NCBI GenBank assembly: GCA_934434925.1
Contig: CAKSAC010000021.1
Location: 1-17,114, forward strand
DNA: 17,114 nucleotides
DNA from: an uncultured Eubacteriales bacterium
GTDB lineage: Bacteria > Bacillota > Clostridia > Oscillospirales > CAG-272
Direction: 5' to 3'
The notes under the pieces were generated by a model. It ran no database searches. It was not told where the DNA came from and saw nothing but the letters and a program-made list of their open reading frames with translations. The translations under genes and the position numbers were made by a program. This document shows positions 1 to 6,434 of this stretch, in pieces; within the stretch, counting starts at the first letter, position 1; every line of letters starts with the position of its first letter.

Positions 1-1384
1 TTATCGTAACGTCGTTCATCGTAGCGGAAGCCTTTGACGTATCGCCGTAAACAAAGCGCGTCATATATAAATATACTTGTGACGCCTCGTATTCAAACCA
101 AGCCGGATTTGTTTCGGACTGTCCGAGTTTTTTTCCGACTTCAAGATTCGTTCCCTCTCCGAGTTCTGCCCAAAACTTTGTATGTTTATCGCTAAACGCT
201 CTTAAAGTAATACTTCCGCCTTCGGACAATGCGAAATGCTTTCTGACGTTTTTCCCGAGGTTGTCACACATAGCGGGATTTGCGCTTTGAACGTATACCG
301 TTGAGTTGCCGTATATCTGCAATTCAAGCGACGAGTAGTCATAACTGCCAACAAAGGCCGAATATACGTCAACGGTAACCGCGCTGTCCTGTATCAATAA
401 TCTGTTCCCGCCTGAATCAATACCAAACGCATATGCATTTTTAAGAGTAGAAAAAATCTTTACGTTGCTGTTTTTTATATCGATACCGTTCGACGAGCGC
501 ATTCCATTCTCGAAATCGTTGATTTCGACGTTTGCGTTGTCGTGAAATTTGATTGATTTATCCCTTGCATAAATAGCGTATATTTTTCTCCCGTTAACCG
601 CCTCGAGAAGAACCTTTCCCGTGCCGGATATATCAACGTCCTCTGATGACGCGTAAACGGCGTCAACGATTATATTCTCCCAGTCCTCTATCGTTCTGTC
701 TATTTTTATCTTTTTATCGCCCGTGCCGGAAAAAATGATCTTTCCATCATTAGAGTATACCGCAATGTCAACCGTGGTAATATCGACAGACGCGTTTTCG
801 ATAATGCTTAAATCTTGAGCTGCGCTGATAGCTGTTCCGTACTCGCTGCCACCCTCGTTGATATTGACCGTAATTTTGACGTTGTCTTTTATCGTCAGGC
901 TGCCGGTATCTCCCGAAGTGGTGATTCCATAAGCCATTATCTTTTGTCCTCTTTCTTCGGCGTTGGTTATATCGACATTGATTGTCAGCGTTCCGCTTCC
1001 CGTTATGGTCAAACCCTTATCGGCTTGAAAACCTGTAGCGCCCTGAACCCTATTGCCGAGTACATTAGGAAAATGCGAGTTTTCGTTGACCGTTATGACG
1101 TTGTTTCCTTGCAAAACGAGCGTCGCGTCATCGTTCAGCCGTAATTGCCCGCCGTTGTAATTGCTGAGAATCAGCGTTTTGTCCGACGCGGTGTACTTGT
1201 ACGTTCCGTCGGTTGACGTAACGTCCGTATCGCCCTTGATTTCAATATACTCAAACGTTTCGCCTTCCGCATAAACCGTACTCGTCGGGCTTGCCATTGC
1301 TATGCCGAGCATAAGCGCAAGGCAGAACGCTATGCCGAGCAGGCACATCAGAAATCTTTTTTGTCGATTGGTTTGTTTCTTCAT
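1..1384 (-). CDS. Secreted beta-helix-like repeat protein, partial (C-terminus beyond the left edge)
   Basis: The frame is open from ATG at 1384 to the window edge (461 residues visible), so the C-terminus is missing. The N-terminus has a basic stretch (KKQTNRQKR), a hydrophobic core at residues 11-31 and a likely signal peptidase I site after Val-Tyr-Ala, residues 37-39. The mature part is a series of short strand-like rungs with alternating hydrophobic residues, such as LTITGSGTLTINV, LSIIENASVDIT, VDISGTGKVLLEA and IDIKNSNVKIF. They are rich in Asn, Asp, Gly, Ser and Thr, as in right-handed parallel beta-helix or adhesin-like surface proteins. No catalytic motif is visible. A wall or membrane anchor, if present, would lie outside the window. 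AAAGGA lies about 10 nt before the start. It is last in an operon, 15 nt after a zinc-ribbon gene. Frequent ATA and TTA codons contrast with the housekeeping genes to the right. The family is unrecognised; surface or extracellular location is likely. Confidence 0.8.
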   Translation of the reverse strand, partial: MKKQTNRQKRFLMCLLGIAFCLALMLGIAMASPTSTVYAEGETFEYIEIKGDTDVTSTDGTYKYTASDKTLILSNYNGGQLRLNDDATLVLQGNNVITVNENSHFPNVLGNRVQGATGFQADKGLTITGSGTLTINVDITNAEERGQKIMAYGITTSGDTGSLTIKDNVKITVNINEGGSEYGTAISAAQDLSIIENASVDITTVDIAVYSNDGKIIFSGTGDKKIKIDRTIEDWENIIVDAVYASSEDVDISGTGKVLLEAVNGRKIYAIYARDKSIKFHDNANVEINDFENGMRSSNGIDIKNSNVKIFSTLKNAYAFGIDSGGNRLLIQDSAVTVDVYSAFVGSYDYSSLELQIYGNSTVYVQSANPAMCDNLGKNVRKHFALSEGGSITLRAFSDKHTKFWAELGEGTNLEVGKKLGQSETNPAWFEYEASQVYLYMTRFVYGDTSKASATMNDVTI

Positions 1385-1399
1385 ATCGGGGCCGTCCTT

Positions 1400-1693
1400 T
1401 CATTTTTTGGCTTTTTGTTTGATGCGTTTTCCGCATGCCGGGCAGTATTTTGTTCGGTCGGCCACCACCGCGTCGCAATGTGCGCACACGAGGTGCCGGC
1501 TTTTGTATTGATCAAAAAGAGTTTCCCGGTTCAGCGCGGTTTGGCAAAAAGAACAGTTTTTTGCGTCCAAGGGTTGCGCTGCCCCGCAGACGGAACAGAT
1601 TTTGATTTTTTTCATTTCATCGGTGCCGAAGCCGTATCTTTTCATGGCTTCGCGTCTTCCGGATTCCAAAGGGTCAATCGCTATCTTCATCAC
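1400..1693 (-). CDS. Small protein with two zinc ribbons
   Basis: A 97-residue protein with two Cys4 zinc-ribbon modules: Cys33, 36, 47 and 50, and Cys70, 73, 84 and 87 (CSVCG/CSFC and CAHC/CPACG knuckles). A basic tail (KRIKQKAKK) follows. There is no signal peptide or membrane segment. The start is uncertain. The first possible codon is GTG at 1693, directly followed by ATG at 1690; it overlaps the end of the upstream gene by 20 nt, and GGAGG sits only 2 nt before that ATG, too close for normal spacing. Internal ATGs at 1645 and 1615 would still keep all eight cysteines. It lies between another zinc-ribbon gene and the secreted repeat protein, in the same operon. Such double-zinc-ribbon proteins occur widely in Firmicutes without a general function, and none is assigned here. 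Confidence 0.7.
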   Translation of the reverse strand: MMKIAIDPLESGRREAMKRYGFGTDEMKKIKICSVCGAAQPLDAKNCSFCQTALNRETLFDQYKSRHLVCAHCDAVVADRTKYCPACGKRIKQKAKK

Positions 1694-2048
1694 CTCCGTA
1701 CATCAATCGGGTTCCGCATTTCGGGCAAAGCAGATGCTGTTTTTTCAGCTTGAGACCGCACGCCGGGCAAAATTTCGGTTTTTCTTCCCACGGGGCGCAG
1801 TCAACGCAAGCAAGTACGTCCGCGTTGTACATGACCGTGGATACCCATCTTCCGCACTGACGGCATTTGTCAAACCGTTCTCGTCCTTCCGTATCCCACG
1901 CAATCTTTACGGCGGCCTCATCGCTTTCGGCGTTCACCGGTTGCACCCGACAGACGAGCATCCCCGATGACGCGCAATAAAACGAAACGCCCCTGCCGCC
2001 CGGCCCTGTTGTAATCCGGTAATTTGCGGTATGACGACTTTCGGTCAT
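1674..2048 (-). CDS. Small protein with a unique N-terminal domain and two C-terminal zinc ribbons
   Basis: A 124-residue protein. Residues 1-60 form an unrecognised domain containing Cys25 and Cys33. Residues 62-111 hold two Cys4 zinc-binding modules: Cys62, 65, 81 and 84 (CRQCG...CVDC), and Cys94, 97, 108 and 111 (CPACG...CPKCG). The tail is acidic (GGDEDSD). The start is well supported: AGGAGG lies 6 nt before ATG 2048. Its 3' end overlaps the next zinc-ribbon gene, so translation of the two is probably coupled. It is the first gene of a three-gene minus-strand operon ending in a secreted repeat protein. There is no signal peptide, so a cytoplasmic location is expected. The function is unknown; zinc ribbons of this type commonly mediate protein or nucleic-acid contacts. 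Confidence 0.75.
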   Translation of the reverse strand: MTESRHTANYRITTGPGGRGVSFYCASSGMLVCRVQPVNAESDEAAVKIAWDTEGRERFDKCRQCGRWVSTVMYNADVLACVDCAPWEEKPKFCPACGLKLKKQHLLCPKCGTRLMYGGDEDSD

Positions 2049-2108
2049 TTACACCCTCCTTTTTGTTTTTGAAATATTTTCCTGTTCTTTTTCCTTTCCA
2101 TTCCTCTC

Positions 2109-2137
2109 TTGATTTCATCCGGAATCTGTGATATGAT
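2109..2137 (+). promoter_or_regulatory. Sigma-A-type promoter for the solute-binding protein / LuxR operon
   Basis: TTGATT (2109-2114) and TATGAT (2132-2137) are separated by exactly 17 bp. Transcription would begin near 2144, leaving a leader of about 190 nt before the ATG at 2338. Two GCATAC copies (2144-2149 and 2156-2161) and imperfect AAAGG/CCTTT arms (2151-2167) sit right at the predicted start site, where a regulator could bind. That last point is speculative. Confidence 0.6.
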
Positions 2138-2204
2138 AAAGACGCATACAAAAGGGCATACGCCTTTCTTATACACTCATTATATCGGTATTTTGTTTTT
2201 TCCG

Positions 2205-2233
2205 CCCCCACCCAAACTCCCAAAAGGTGGGGG
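2205..2233 (+). promoter_or_regulatory. Stable GC-rich hairpin in the 5' leader
   Basis: CCCCCACC (2205-2212) pairs perfectly with GGTGGGGG (2226-2233) around a 13-nt loop. The stem is preceded by a T-run and followed by an A-run on this strand. It is therefore not an intrinsic terminator in either direction, but it could extend into a longer stem. It lies in the predicted leader, between the promoter at 2109-2137 and the lipoprotein start. Its function is unknown. Confidence 0.5.
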
Positions 2234-2300
2234 AAAAATCAAAAAAATTCGCGGATTTTTTCGTTTTTTTCAAAAAAGCGGGGGAAAAGCGAGGAAAAAA

Positions 2301-2323
2301 ACGGAGAAACGGCTTTTCTCCGT
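2301..2323 (+). promoter_or_regulatory. Hairpin next to the ribosome binding site
   Basis: ACGGAGAA (2301-2308) pairs with TTCTCCGT (2316-2323) around a 7-nt loop. The stem ends 2 nt before the AAGGAG ribosome binding site (2326-2331). The GGAG inside the left arm is itself Shine-Dalgarno-like and would be hidden in the stem. The structure could modulate or insulate translation initiation; this is inferred from position only. Confidence 0.45.
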
Positions 2324-2337
2324 ACAAGGAGCTTTTT

Positions 2338-3669
2338 ATGAAAAAAAGATGGTTGATCCTGCTCTTGCTTGTTCTTTCTTCCACCCTGTTGGCCGGCTGT
2401 CGTACAAAAGACTCGTTGCTCGACCCCAAGCAACCCGTCACGCTTACCATGTGGCATGTCTATGGTGAACAGGCTGACTCTCCCATGAACAGATATGTGG
2501 AAGAATTCAACCGCACCGTGGGCAAAGAAAAGGGAATCATCATCGATGTCACTTTGCTGTCAAACGCGTCACAGATCGGGGAAAAACTTCTGAACGCACA
2601 GCAGGGCAAGCCCGGCGTACCGTCCATGCCCGATCTCTTCTTCTGTCATGCTTCCAACGCCATGGAGCTTGACCCCCGCAATCTCCTTGACTGGAAGACG
2701 CGCTTCACGGCGAAGGAGCTTGGAGAGTTTGTCGGCGGGTTTTTGTCTGACGGCATGGTGGGCGATTCGCTCCCGGTTCTGCCTGTTTCCAAATCCACGC
2801 ATCTTCTTTTTGTGGCGAACGGGGCGTTTGAGCGGTTCGCCATGGAAAAAGATGTGTCGTATGACGATCTCGGAACCTGGGACGGATTTTTCACCGTGGC
2901 CGAGAAATATTACGACTACTCGGGCGGGAAACCTTTTTGCGCGCTCGACTATCTGATCCGCGCGGTGGAGCTTGATGCCATCAGTCACGGCGCAAGCGAT
3001 TTTTATTCCGCGGACGGATGGTATAAAGAAAACGAACAATTGCTCGCGTCCTACAAAAAGTTTGCGGCGGCTATCGCAAAGGGGCATATCGTCGTCTCCG
3101 ATCTGTATTCCAACACGCAGGTCATGACGGGGCAAACGATTGCCGGCATTTCTTCTTCCGCCGCGGTACTGTATTACAACGACAAAATCACCTATCCCGA
3201 CAACACCTGGGAATATACCAACCTTCGGGTCCTGCCTCTTCCGCAAGCGGGCAACGGGGAAAAATATGCAACGCAGGCGGGGGTCGGCCTTTGCGCATAC
3301 AAGACCGATGACCGGAAGAGCGAAGCCGCGACCGTATTTGCAAAATGGTTCACAGAGGACCGGCGCAATCTCGAATTTTTCGCGCAAACCGGGTATATGC
3401 CGGTCAAAAACGGCGCTTTTTCCGAACTGTCAACCTATCCTTTTGTCAGCGAAGAGTTCAAAAGTACCTATGCCGCCCTGAAAACCACCGGGGAGACCTA
3501 CCTGTTTCTTTCCGAGCCGTCAATCGACGGTTTTTATCCCAATACCTACGCGCTCTACAACAAAATCCGGGAACTGCAAAAGCAACTCGCAGAAAAATAT
3601 GAAAACGGTGAAACGGTTGAAAGCATAACGCAGGAACTGGTCGATCTGTTTCTGCATACGGGTAAATAA
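2338..3669 (+). CDS. Extracellular solute-binding lipoprotein (ABC family 1-like)
   Basis: A 443-residue lipoprotein precursor with a lysine/arginine start, a poly-Leu core and lipobox LLAGC with the lipidated cysteine at residue 21. The mature protein opens with a beta strand typical of carbohydrate-type solute-binding proteins (VTLTMWHVYG, then a helix ending in VEEFNR). Further on come a PDLFF segment and late aromatic-rich helices, consistent with the bacterial extracellular solute-binding protein family 1 fold. The frame is open back to 2227, but ATG 2338 is chosen because AAGGAG lies 6 nt upstream and the signal peptide begins there. No permease or ATPase gene is nearby. Instead the stop codon abuts the start of a transmembrane LuxR-type regulator. 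Binding a sugar or other small ligand at the outer membrane face is the family expectation; acting as sensor partner of the regulator is inference. The ligand cannot be read from sequence. Confidence 0.85.
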   Translation: MKKRWLILLLLVLSSTLLAGCRTKDSLLDPKQPVTLTMWHVYGEQADSPMNRYVEEFNRTVGKEKGIIIDVTLLSNASQIGEKLLNAQQGKPGVPSMPDLFFCHASNAMELDPRNLLDWKTRFTAKELGEFVGGFLSDGMVGDSLPVLPVSKSTHLLFVANGAFERFAMEKDVSYDDLGTWDGFFTVAEKYYDYSGGKPFCALDYLIRAVELDAISHGASDFYSADGWYKENEQLLASYKKFAAAIAKGHIVVSDLYSNTQVMTGQTIAGISSSAAVLYYNDKITYPDNTWEYTNLRVLPLPQAGNGEKYATQAGVGLCAYKTDDRKSEAATVFAKWFTEDRRNLEFFAQTGYMPVKNGAFSELSTYPFVSEEFKSTYAALKTTGETYLFLSEPSIDGFYPNTYALYNKIRELQKQLAEKYENGETVESITQELVDLFLHTGK

Positions 3670-5316
3670 ATGAAGATTTTCGATAGCCTGAAAAACAAAA
3701 AAACGTCTATGCGGCACAAGTTGTTTCTCTATATGCTTGCGCTTGCCGTTATCGTGCTGGCGTTTTTGGCGTGCGGCCTGTTTTTCTTAGGGCATTTTTC
3801 CTCCGCCAGGCAAAAGGCGGCGGACGATCTTGCCTTTCAGATGCGGACTTTTGACCGGCAGATATCCGAATACTTTGAAGATATGATGCGGATGGGAAGT
3901 GCGCTTTCCGAGAGCATTGCGCAGCAAACAGACGCGTTTCTCGCCGAGGAAGGCATTTCTTTCGGAGAGTTGAACGATGATGCCGCGCGCATTTCCGACT
4001 TACAGGGCCGGCTGTTCAACATCCTCGGAACCGAATTGCTGAAATCCGATTCTTCGGGCGCGTTCCTGCTCCTGAACGCCACCGTAAACTCCCATATAGA
4101 CGGCGCGGAAAAGTCAAAGACCGGTTTGTATTTTCAGCGCGCGTCCTTGGACGAGAGCGACGAGACGTTGCTTTTATACCGGGGGATTTCCGAATTGGGG
4201 AGAAGCAGAGGGGTCATGCCCCACCGGCAATGGCGGGTGGAATTCAACACCGACGAGATTCCCGATTACGAAAAGTTTCTGGAGCGGGCGGCCGGACCGA
4301 GCGCGAAAACGTCTCTTTTGACCGATATTGTCGTTCTGCCCGGCACGTCGGAACGGGTGATGAATTTCCTTGTGCCGATCAAAGGGAAAGACAATGCCCT
4401 CTACGGACTTTGCGGATTTGAGATTTCCGCCAACTACTTCAAAAAGAATTTTGCGCAGTCTACGCAGTTCGAGCATCTGACCTGCATGCTCTTCCCGAAA
4501 AGCGCCGATGAGCTTCTGATGGACGACGGGTTTTCGGCGGGGGTGTACGGCGGATACTATCTCCCGCCGCAAGGACGATTGACGATCCAGGATATCGGGA
4601 ACGGGCTGGCGTCTCTCACGGGCAGTTCCGCCTTTGTCGCAAAAATGCAGGAAACCGAAATCTGCGGCGACAGATATCTTCTCGTTACGGCATACCCGAA
4701 AGAAGAATTCGACAAAGCAATCACCGACAATCTGGTTTCCGCGGTTCTGCTCTTCCTTTTGCTCGGCGGAACGACTTTCTTCATCTGCGTGTTTTTCAGC
4801 AGAAGATTTTTGCGCCCCCTGATGAAGGGTATCGAACAAATCCGACGGCAGGAACATAAAACCGCCCAATCCAAGTTTTTGGAAATCGACGACCTTTTTT
4901 CCTTCCTTGCCGAGCAGGATCGATTGCGCGATGACGAAGCCGAAAAACTCCGTAACCGTTGCGCCGAGCAGGGGAACCTGCTGGAACAGAACCGGACGGC
5001 AATCAAACGCCTTGCGTATTCGCGCAAAGCAGAGGTGGACCCGGATGATTATGAAATCTTCAAAACAGGGCTGAAAACCCTCACAAAAACCGAAAACCAG
5101 ATATTTTCTCTCTATCTGGACGGCAGGACCGCCGACGAGATCATGGGCGTGTGTAAGATTCAGCAAAGCACACTCAAGTACCATAATCACAATATTCTGA
5201 ACAAGCTCGGCGTATCATCCCGCAAGCAAATGTTGCGCTACGCCGTACTCCTCAGACAGGAGACCGACGAAACGCAGGAGCCGCCCGGGGCCGAAGGGCA
5301 TGAACCGCCGCTGTGA
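3670..5316 (+). CDS. Transmembrane sensor with cytoplasmic LuxR-type DNA-binding domain
   Basis: A 548-residue protein. TM1 is at residues 18-41, a large extracytoplasmic region at 42-354 and TM2 at 355-376. A charged, coiled-coil-prone linker follows (about 378-450), then a LuxR/GerE-type helix-turn-helix at about 471-526. The HTH shows the family pattern LTKTENQIFSLYLDG, DEIM, STLKYHNHNILNKLGVSS. There is no histidine-kinase, receiver or PAS-like cytoplasmic domain, so it appears to be a membrane-bound one-component regulator. The TM-sensor-TM layout resembles Cache-type chemoreceptors and kinases, but the sensor family is not recognised. ATG 3670 directly follows the TAA of the lipoprotein gene and lacks a good ribosome binding site, which suggests translational coupling. 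The last ~20 residues are a Gln/Pro/Gly/Glu-rich tail. Ligand or binding-protein sensing with control of its own operon or distant genes is inferred. Confidence 0.85.
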   Translation: MKIFDSLKNKKTSMRHKLFLYMLALAVIVLAFLACGLFFLGHFSSARQKAADDLAFQMRTFDRQISEYFEDMMRMGSALSESIAQQTDAFLAEEGISFGELNDDAARISDLQGRLFNILGTELLKSDSSGAFLLLNATVNSHIDGAEKSKTGLYFQRASLDESDETLLLYRGISELGRSRGVMPHRQWRVEFNTDEIPDYEKFLERAAGPSAKTSLLTDIVVLPGTSERVMNFLVPIKGKDNALYGLCGFEISANYFKKNFAQSTQFEHLTCMLFPKSADELLMDDGFSAGVYGGYYLPPQGRLTIQDIGNGLASLTGSSAFVAKMQETEICGDRYLLVTAYPKEEFDKAITDNLVSAVLLFLLLGGTTFFICVFFSRRFLRPLMKGIEQIRRQEHKTAQSKFLEIDDLFSFLAEQDRLRDDEAEKLRNRCAEQGNLLEQNRTAIKRLAYSRKAEVDPDDYEIFKTGLKTLTKTENQIFSLYLDGRTADEIMGVCKIQQSTLKYHNHNILNKLGVSSRKQMLRYAVLLRQETDETQEPPGAEGHEPPL

Positions 5317-5379
5317 ACGGCGCGACCGGGTGTGTGCCGGGGTCGGGGGCATTGCCGGACTGTGAACGGCGCGACCGGG
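5311..5379 (+). repeat. 20-bp direct repeat spanning the stop codon of the LuxR-type gene
   Basis: CTGTGAACGGCGCGACCGGG occurs at 5311-5330 and again, identically, at 5360-5379 (49-bp period). The first copy contains the TGA stop at 5314-5316. The second lies in the untranslated 3' region, before the terminator. It looks like a local duplication. Confidence 0.8.
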
Positions 5380-5413
5380 CGTGATGAACGGTTCCCCGCC
5401 TTTTCCAATCCGC

Positions 5414-5443
5414 AAAAAAAGCCGGAAATCAATCCGGCTTTTT
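5414..5443 (+). terminator. Rho-independent terminator, probably bidirectional
   Basis: GCCGGA (5421-5426) pairs with TCCGGC (5433-5438) around loop AATCAA. The flanking A-run and T-run extend the stem and provide a T-tract on either strand. On the plus strand it ends the lipoprotein/LuxR operon. On the minus strand it lies about 110 nt past the yitT-like stop and probably ends the miaB-to-yitT operon. Confidence 0.85.
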
Positions 5444-5552
5444 CTTATAGAAACGAAATTCGGCGGGGAAATAAGGAGAATTTTGCGTTTTTTCGTTGTT
5501 TTTTGGTTAGAGAAACGTTTATACTCTTTTATTCCGGGGAAAATGCGCAAAA

Positions 5553-6434
5553 TCAGACCGCGCGGAAGCCCTTTCCGATAATCTCGCTGCTGTTTGTAAC
5601 CACAAGGAAAGCATGGGGGTCTACCAGCCGGACATACCGGCGCAGGCGAACGCCTTCAATCCGCTTGCACACGGTCAGAAGAATGGTTTTTTCTTCCCCG
5701 GTGTAGCCTCCGTGGCCTTCGAGTTCCGTCACACCGTGATGCAGGTTTTCAAGAATATATCGCCGCACTTCTTCTTTGTGCGTGGTGACAATCGTAAAGA
5801 ATTTGCAGGCCCCGATGCTTTCGATAACGCCGTCCACCAAAAACGCCTTGGCAAACAGGCCGAGCAGGGAAAAAAGACCTGCTTCCACACCGAACACCGG
5901 AAACGCGGCGGCGGCAACCAGCACATCCGTGACGAGCAGTGCCTTGCCGATATCCAGCGACGTGAACTTTTTGAGGATCATCGCCACAATATCGGTTCCG
6001 CCGGATGATGCGCGGACGTAGAACAAAAGCGCCGAGCCGATCGAGGTCAGCAGAATCGCATAGACCAGCTCCATAAAAGGCTGGTGTGTGAGGGGGCCGT
6101 TCATCGGAAGCAGCCACTCAAAGAGCATCGTCGCACCCGAGAAGGCAAAACTGCAATACACGGTTTTGATACCGAACTCCCGGCCGATGACCAGAAGACC
6201 GATCAGCAAGAGCGCAGTATTGATGATCAAAATAAAGGTACCCGTAGACAGATTCGGGAAAAGTTTGCCGAGGACCGTACTGATACCGCTGACTCCGCCG
6301 GTCGAAAATCCGTTCGGTATCTTGAAGAAATAGACCCCCGCAGTCAGGAGCAGTATGCCGAGATTCATTACAAGGAATTCTTCAAAACCCGTCATTTTTT
6401 TGCGCGGAGGCTTTCTCCGCTCTTCACTCTGCAT
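5553..6434 (-). CDS. YitT-family membrane protein (DUF161 + DUF2179)
   Basis: A 293-residue integral membrane protein. The N-terminus is basic and cytoplasmic, followed by several hydrophobic helices (about residues 19-37, 66-84, 90-108, 118-141, 163-203). The family hallmarks are GxSTGGVSGIS near residues 43-51 and SSGGTDIVAM near 143-152. A soluble C-terminal domain from about residue 210 (CKFFTIVTTHKEEV...) matches the DUF2179 PII-like fold of YitT/YebE-type proteins, and the length fits the family. The physiological substrate of these proteins is not established. The start codon overlaps the end of tgt by 11 nt, so it is the last gene of the operon and probably translationally coupled. 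The immediate Shine-Dalgarno is poor, since AAAGG sits only 2 nt from ATG. Confidence 0.9.
   Translation of the reverse strand: MQSEERRKPPRKKMTGFEEFLVMNLGILLLTAGVYFFKIPNGFSTGGVSGISTVLGKLFPNLSTGTFILIINTALLLIGLLVIGREFGIKTVYCSFAFSGATMLFEWLLPMNGPLTHQPFMELVYAILLTSIGSALLFYVRASSGGTDIVAMILKKFTSLDIGKALLVTDVLVAAAAFPVFGVEAGLFSLLGLFAKAFLVDGVIESIGACKFFTIVTTHKEEVRRYILENLHHGVTELEGHGGYTGEEKTILLTVCKRIEGVRLRRYVRLVDPHAFLVVTNSSEIIGKGFRAV

Noticed and set aside
2179..2184. TATAAT on the minus strand as promoter of the zinc-ribbon operon
   Set aside because: No acceptable -35 element or extended -10 lies at the right distance; the operon's promoter could not be placed.
2205..2233. Reading the CCCCCACC/GGTGGGGG hairpin as a terminator
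   Set aside because: The T-run precedes rather than follows the stem on both strands, so it lacks the layout of an intrinsic terminator.
2227..2337. 37-codon N-terminal extension of the lipoprotein from a GTG at 2227
   Set aside because: It would bury the lipobox signal peptide, and it lies in leader hairpins; AAGGAG marks ATG 2338.
2569..3387. Minus-strand open frame (272 codons) antisense to the lipoprotein gene
   Set aside because: Shadow of the solute-binding protein coding sequence; no ribosome binding site or motif.
4174..5190. Minus-strand open frame (338 codons) antisense to the LuxR-type gene
   Set aside because: No family resemblance; the plus strand has coherent TM segments and a LuxR domain.
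5496..5525. Promoter-like TTGTTT-18-TATACT on the plus strand
   Set aside because: It would drive only antisense RNA into the yitT-like gene; the -35 is poor and chance occurrence in AT-rich spacer is likely.
5481..5581. Short plus-strand ORF from TTG 5481 with AAGGAG just upstream
   Set aside because: It runs antisense into the yitT-like 3' end, has a rare start codon, lies past the terminator and has no similarity to anything recognised.
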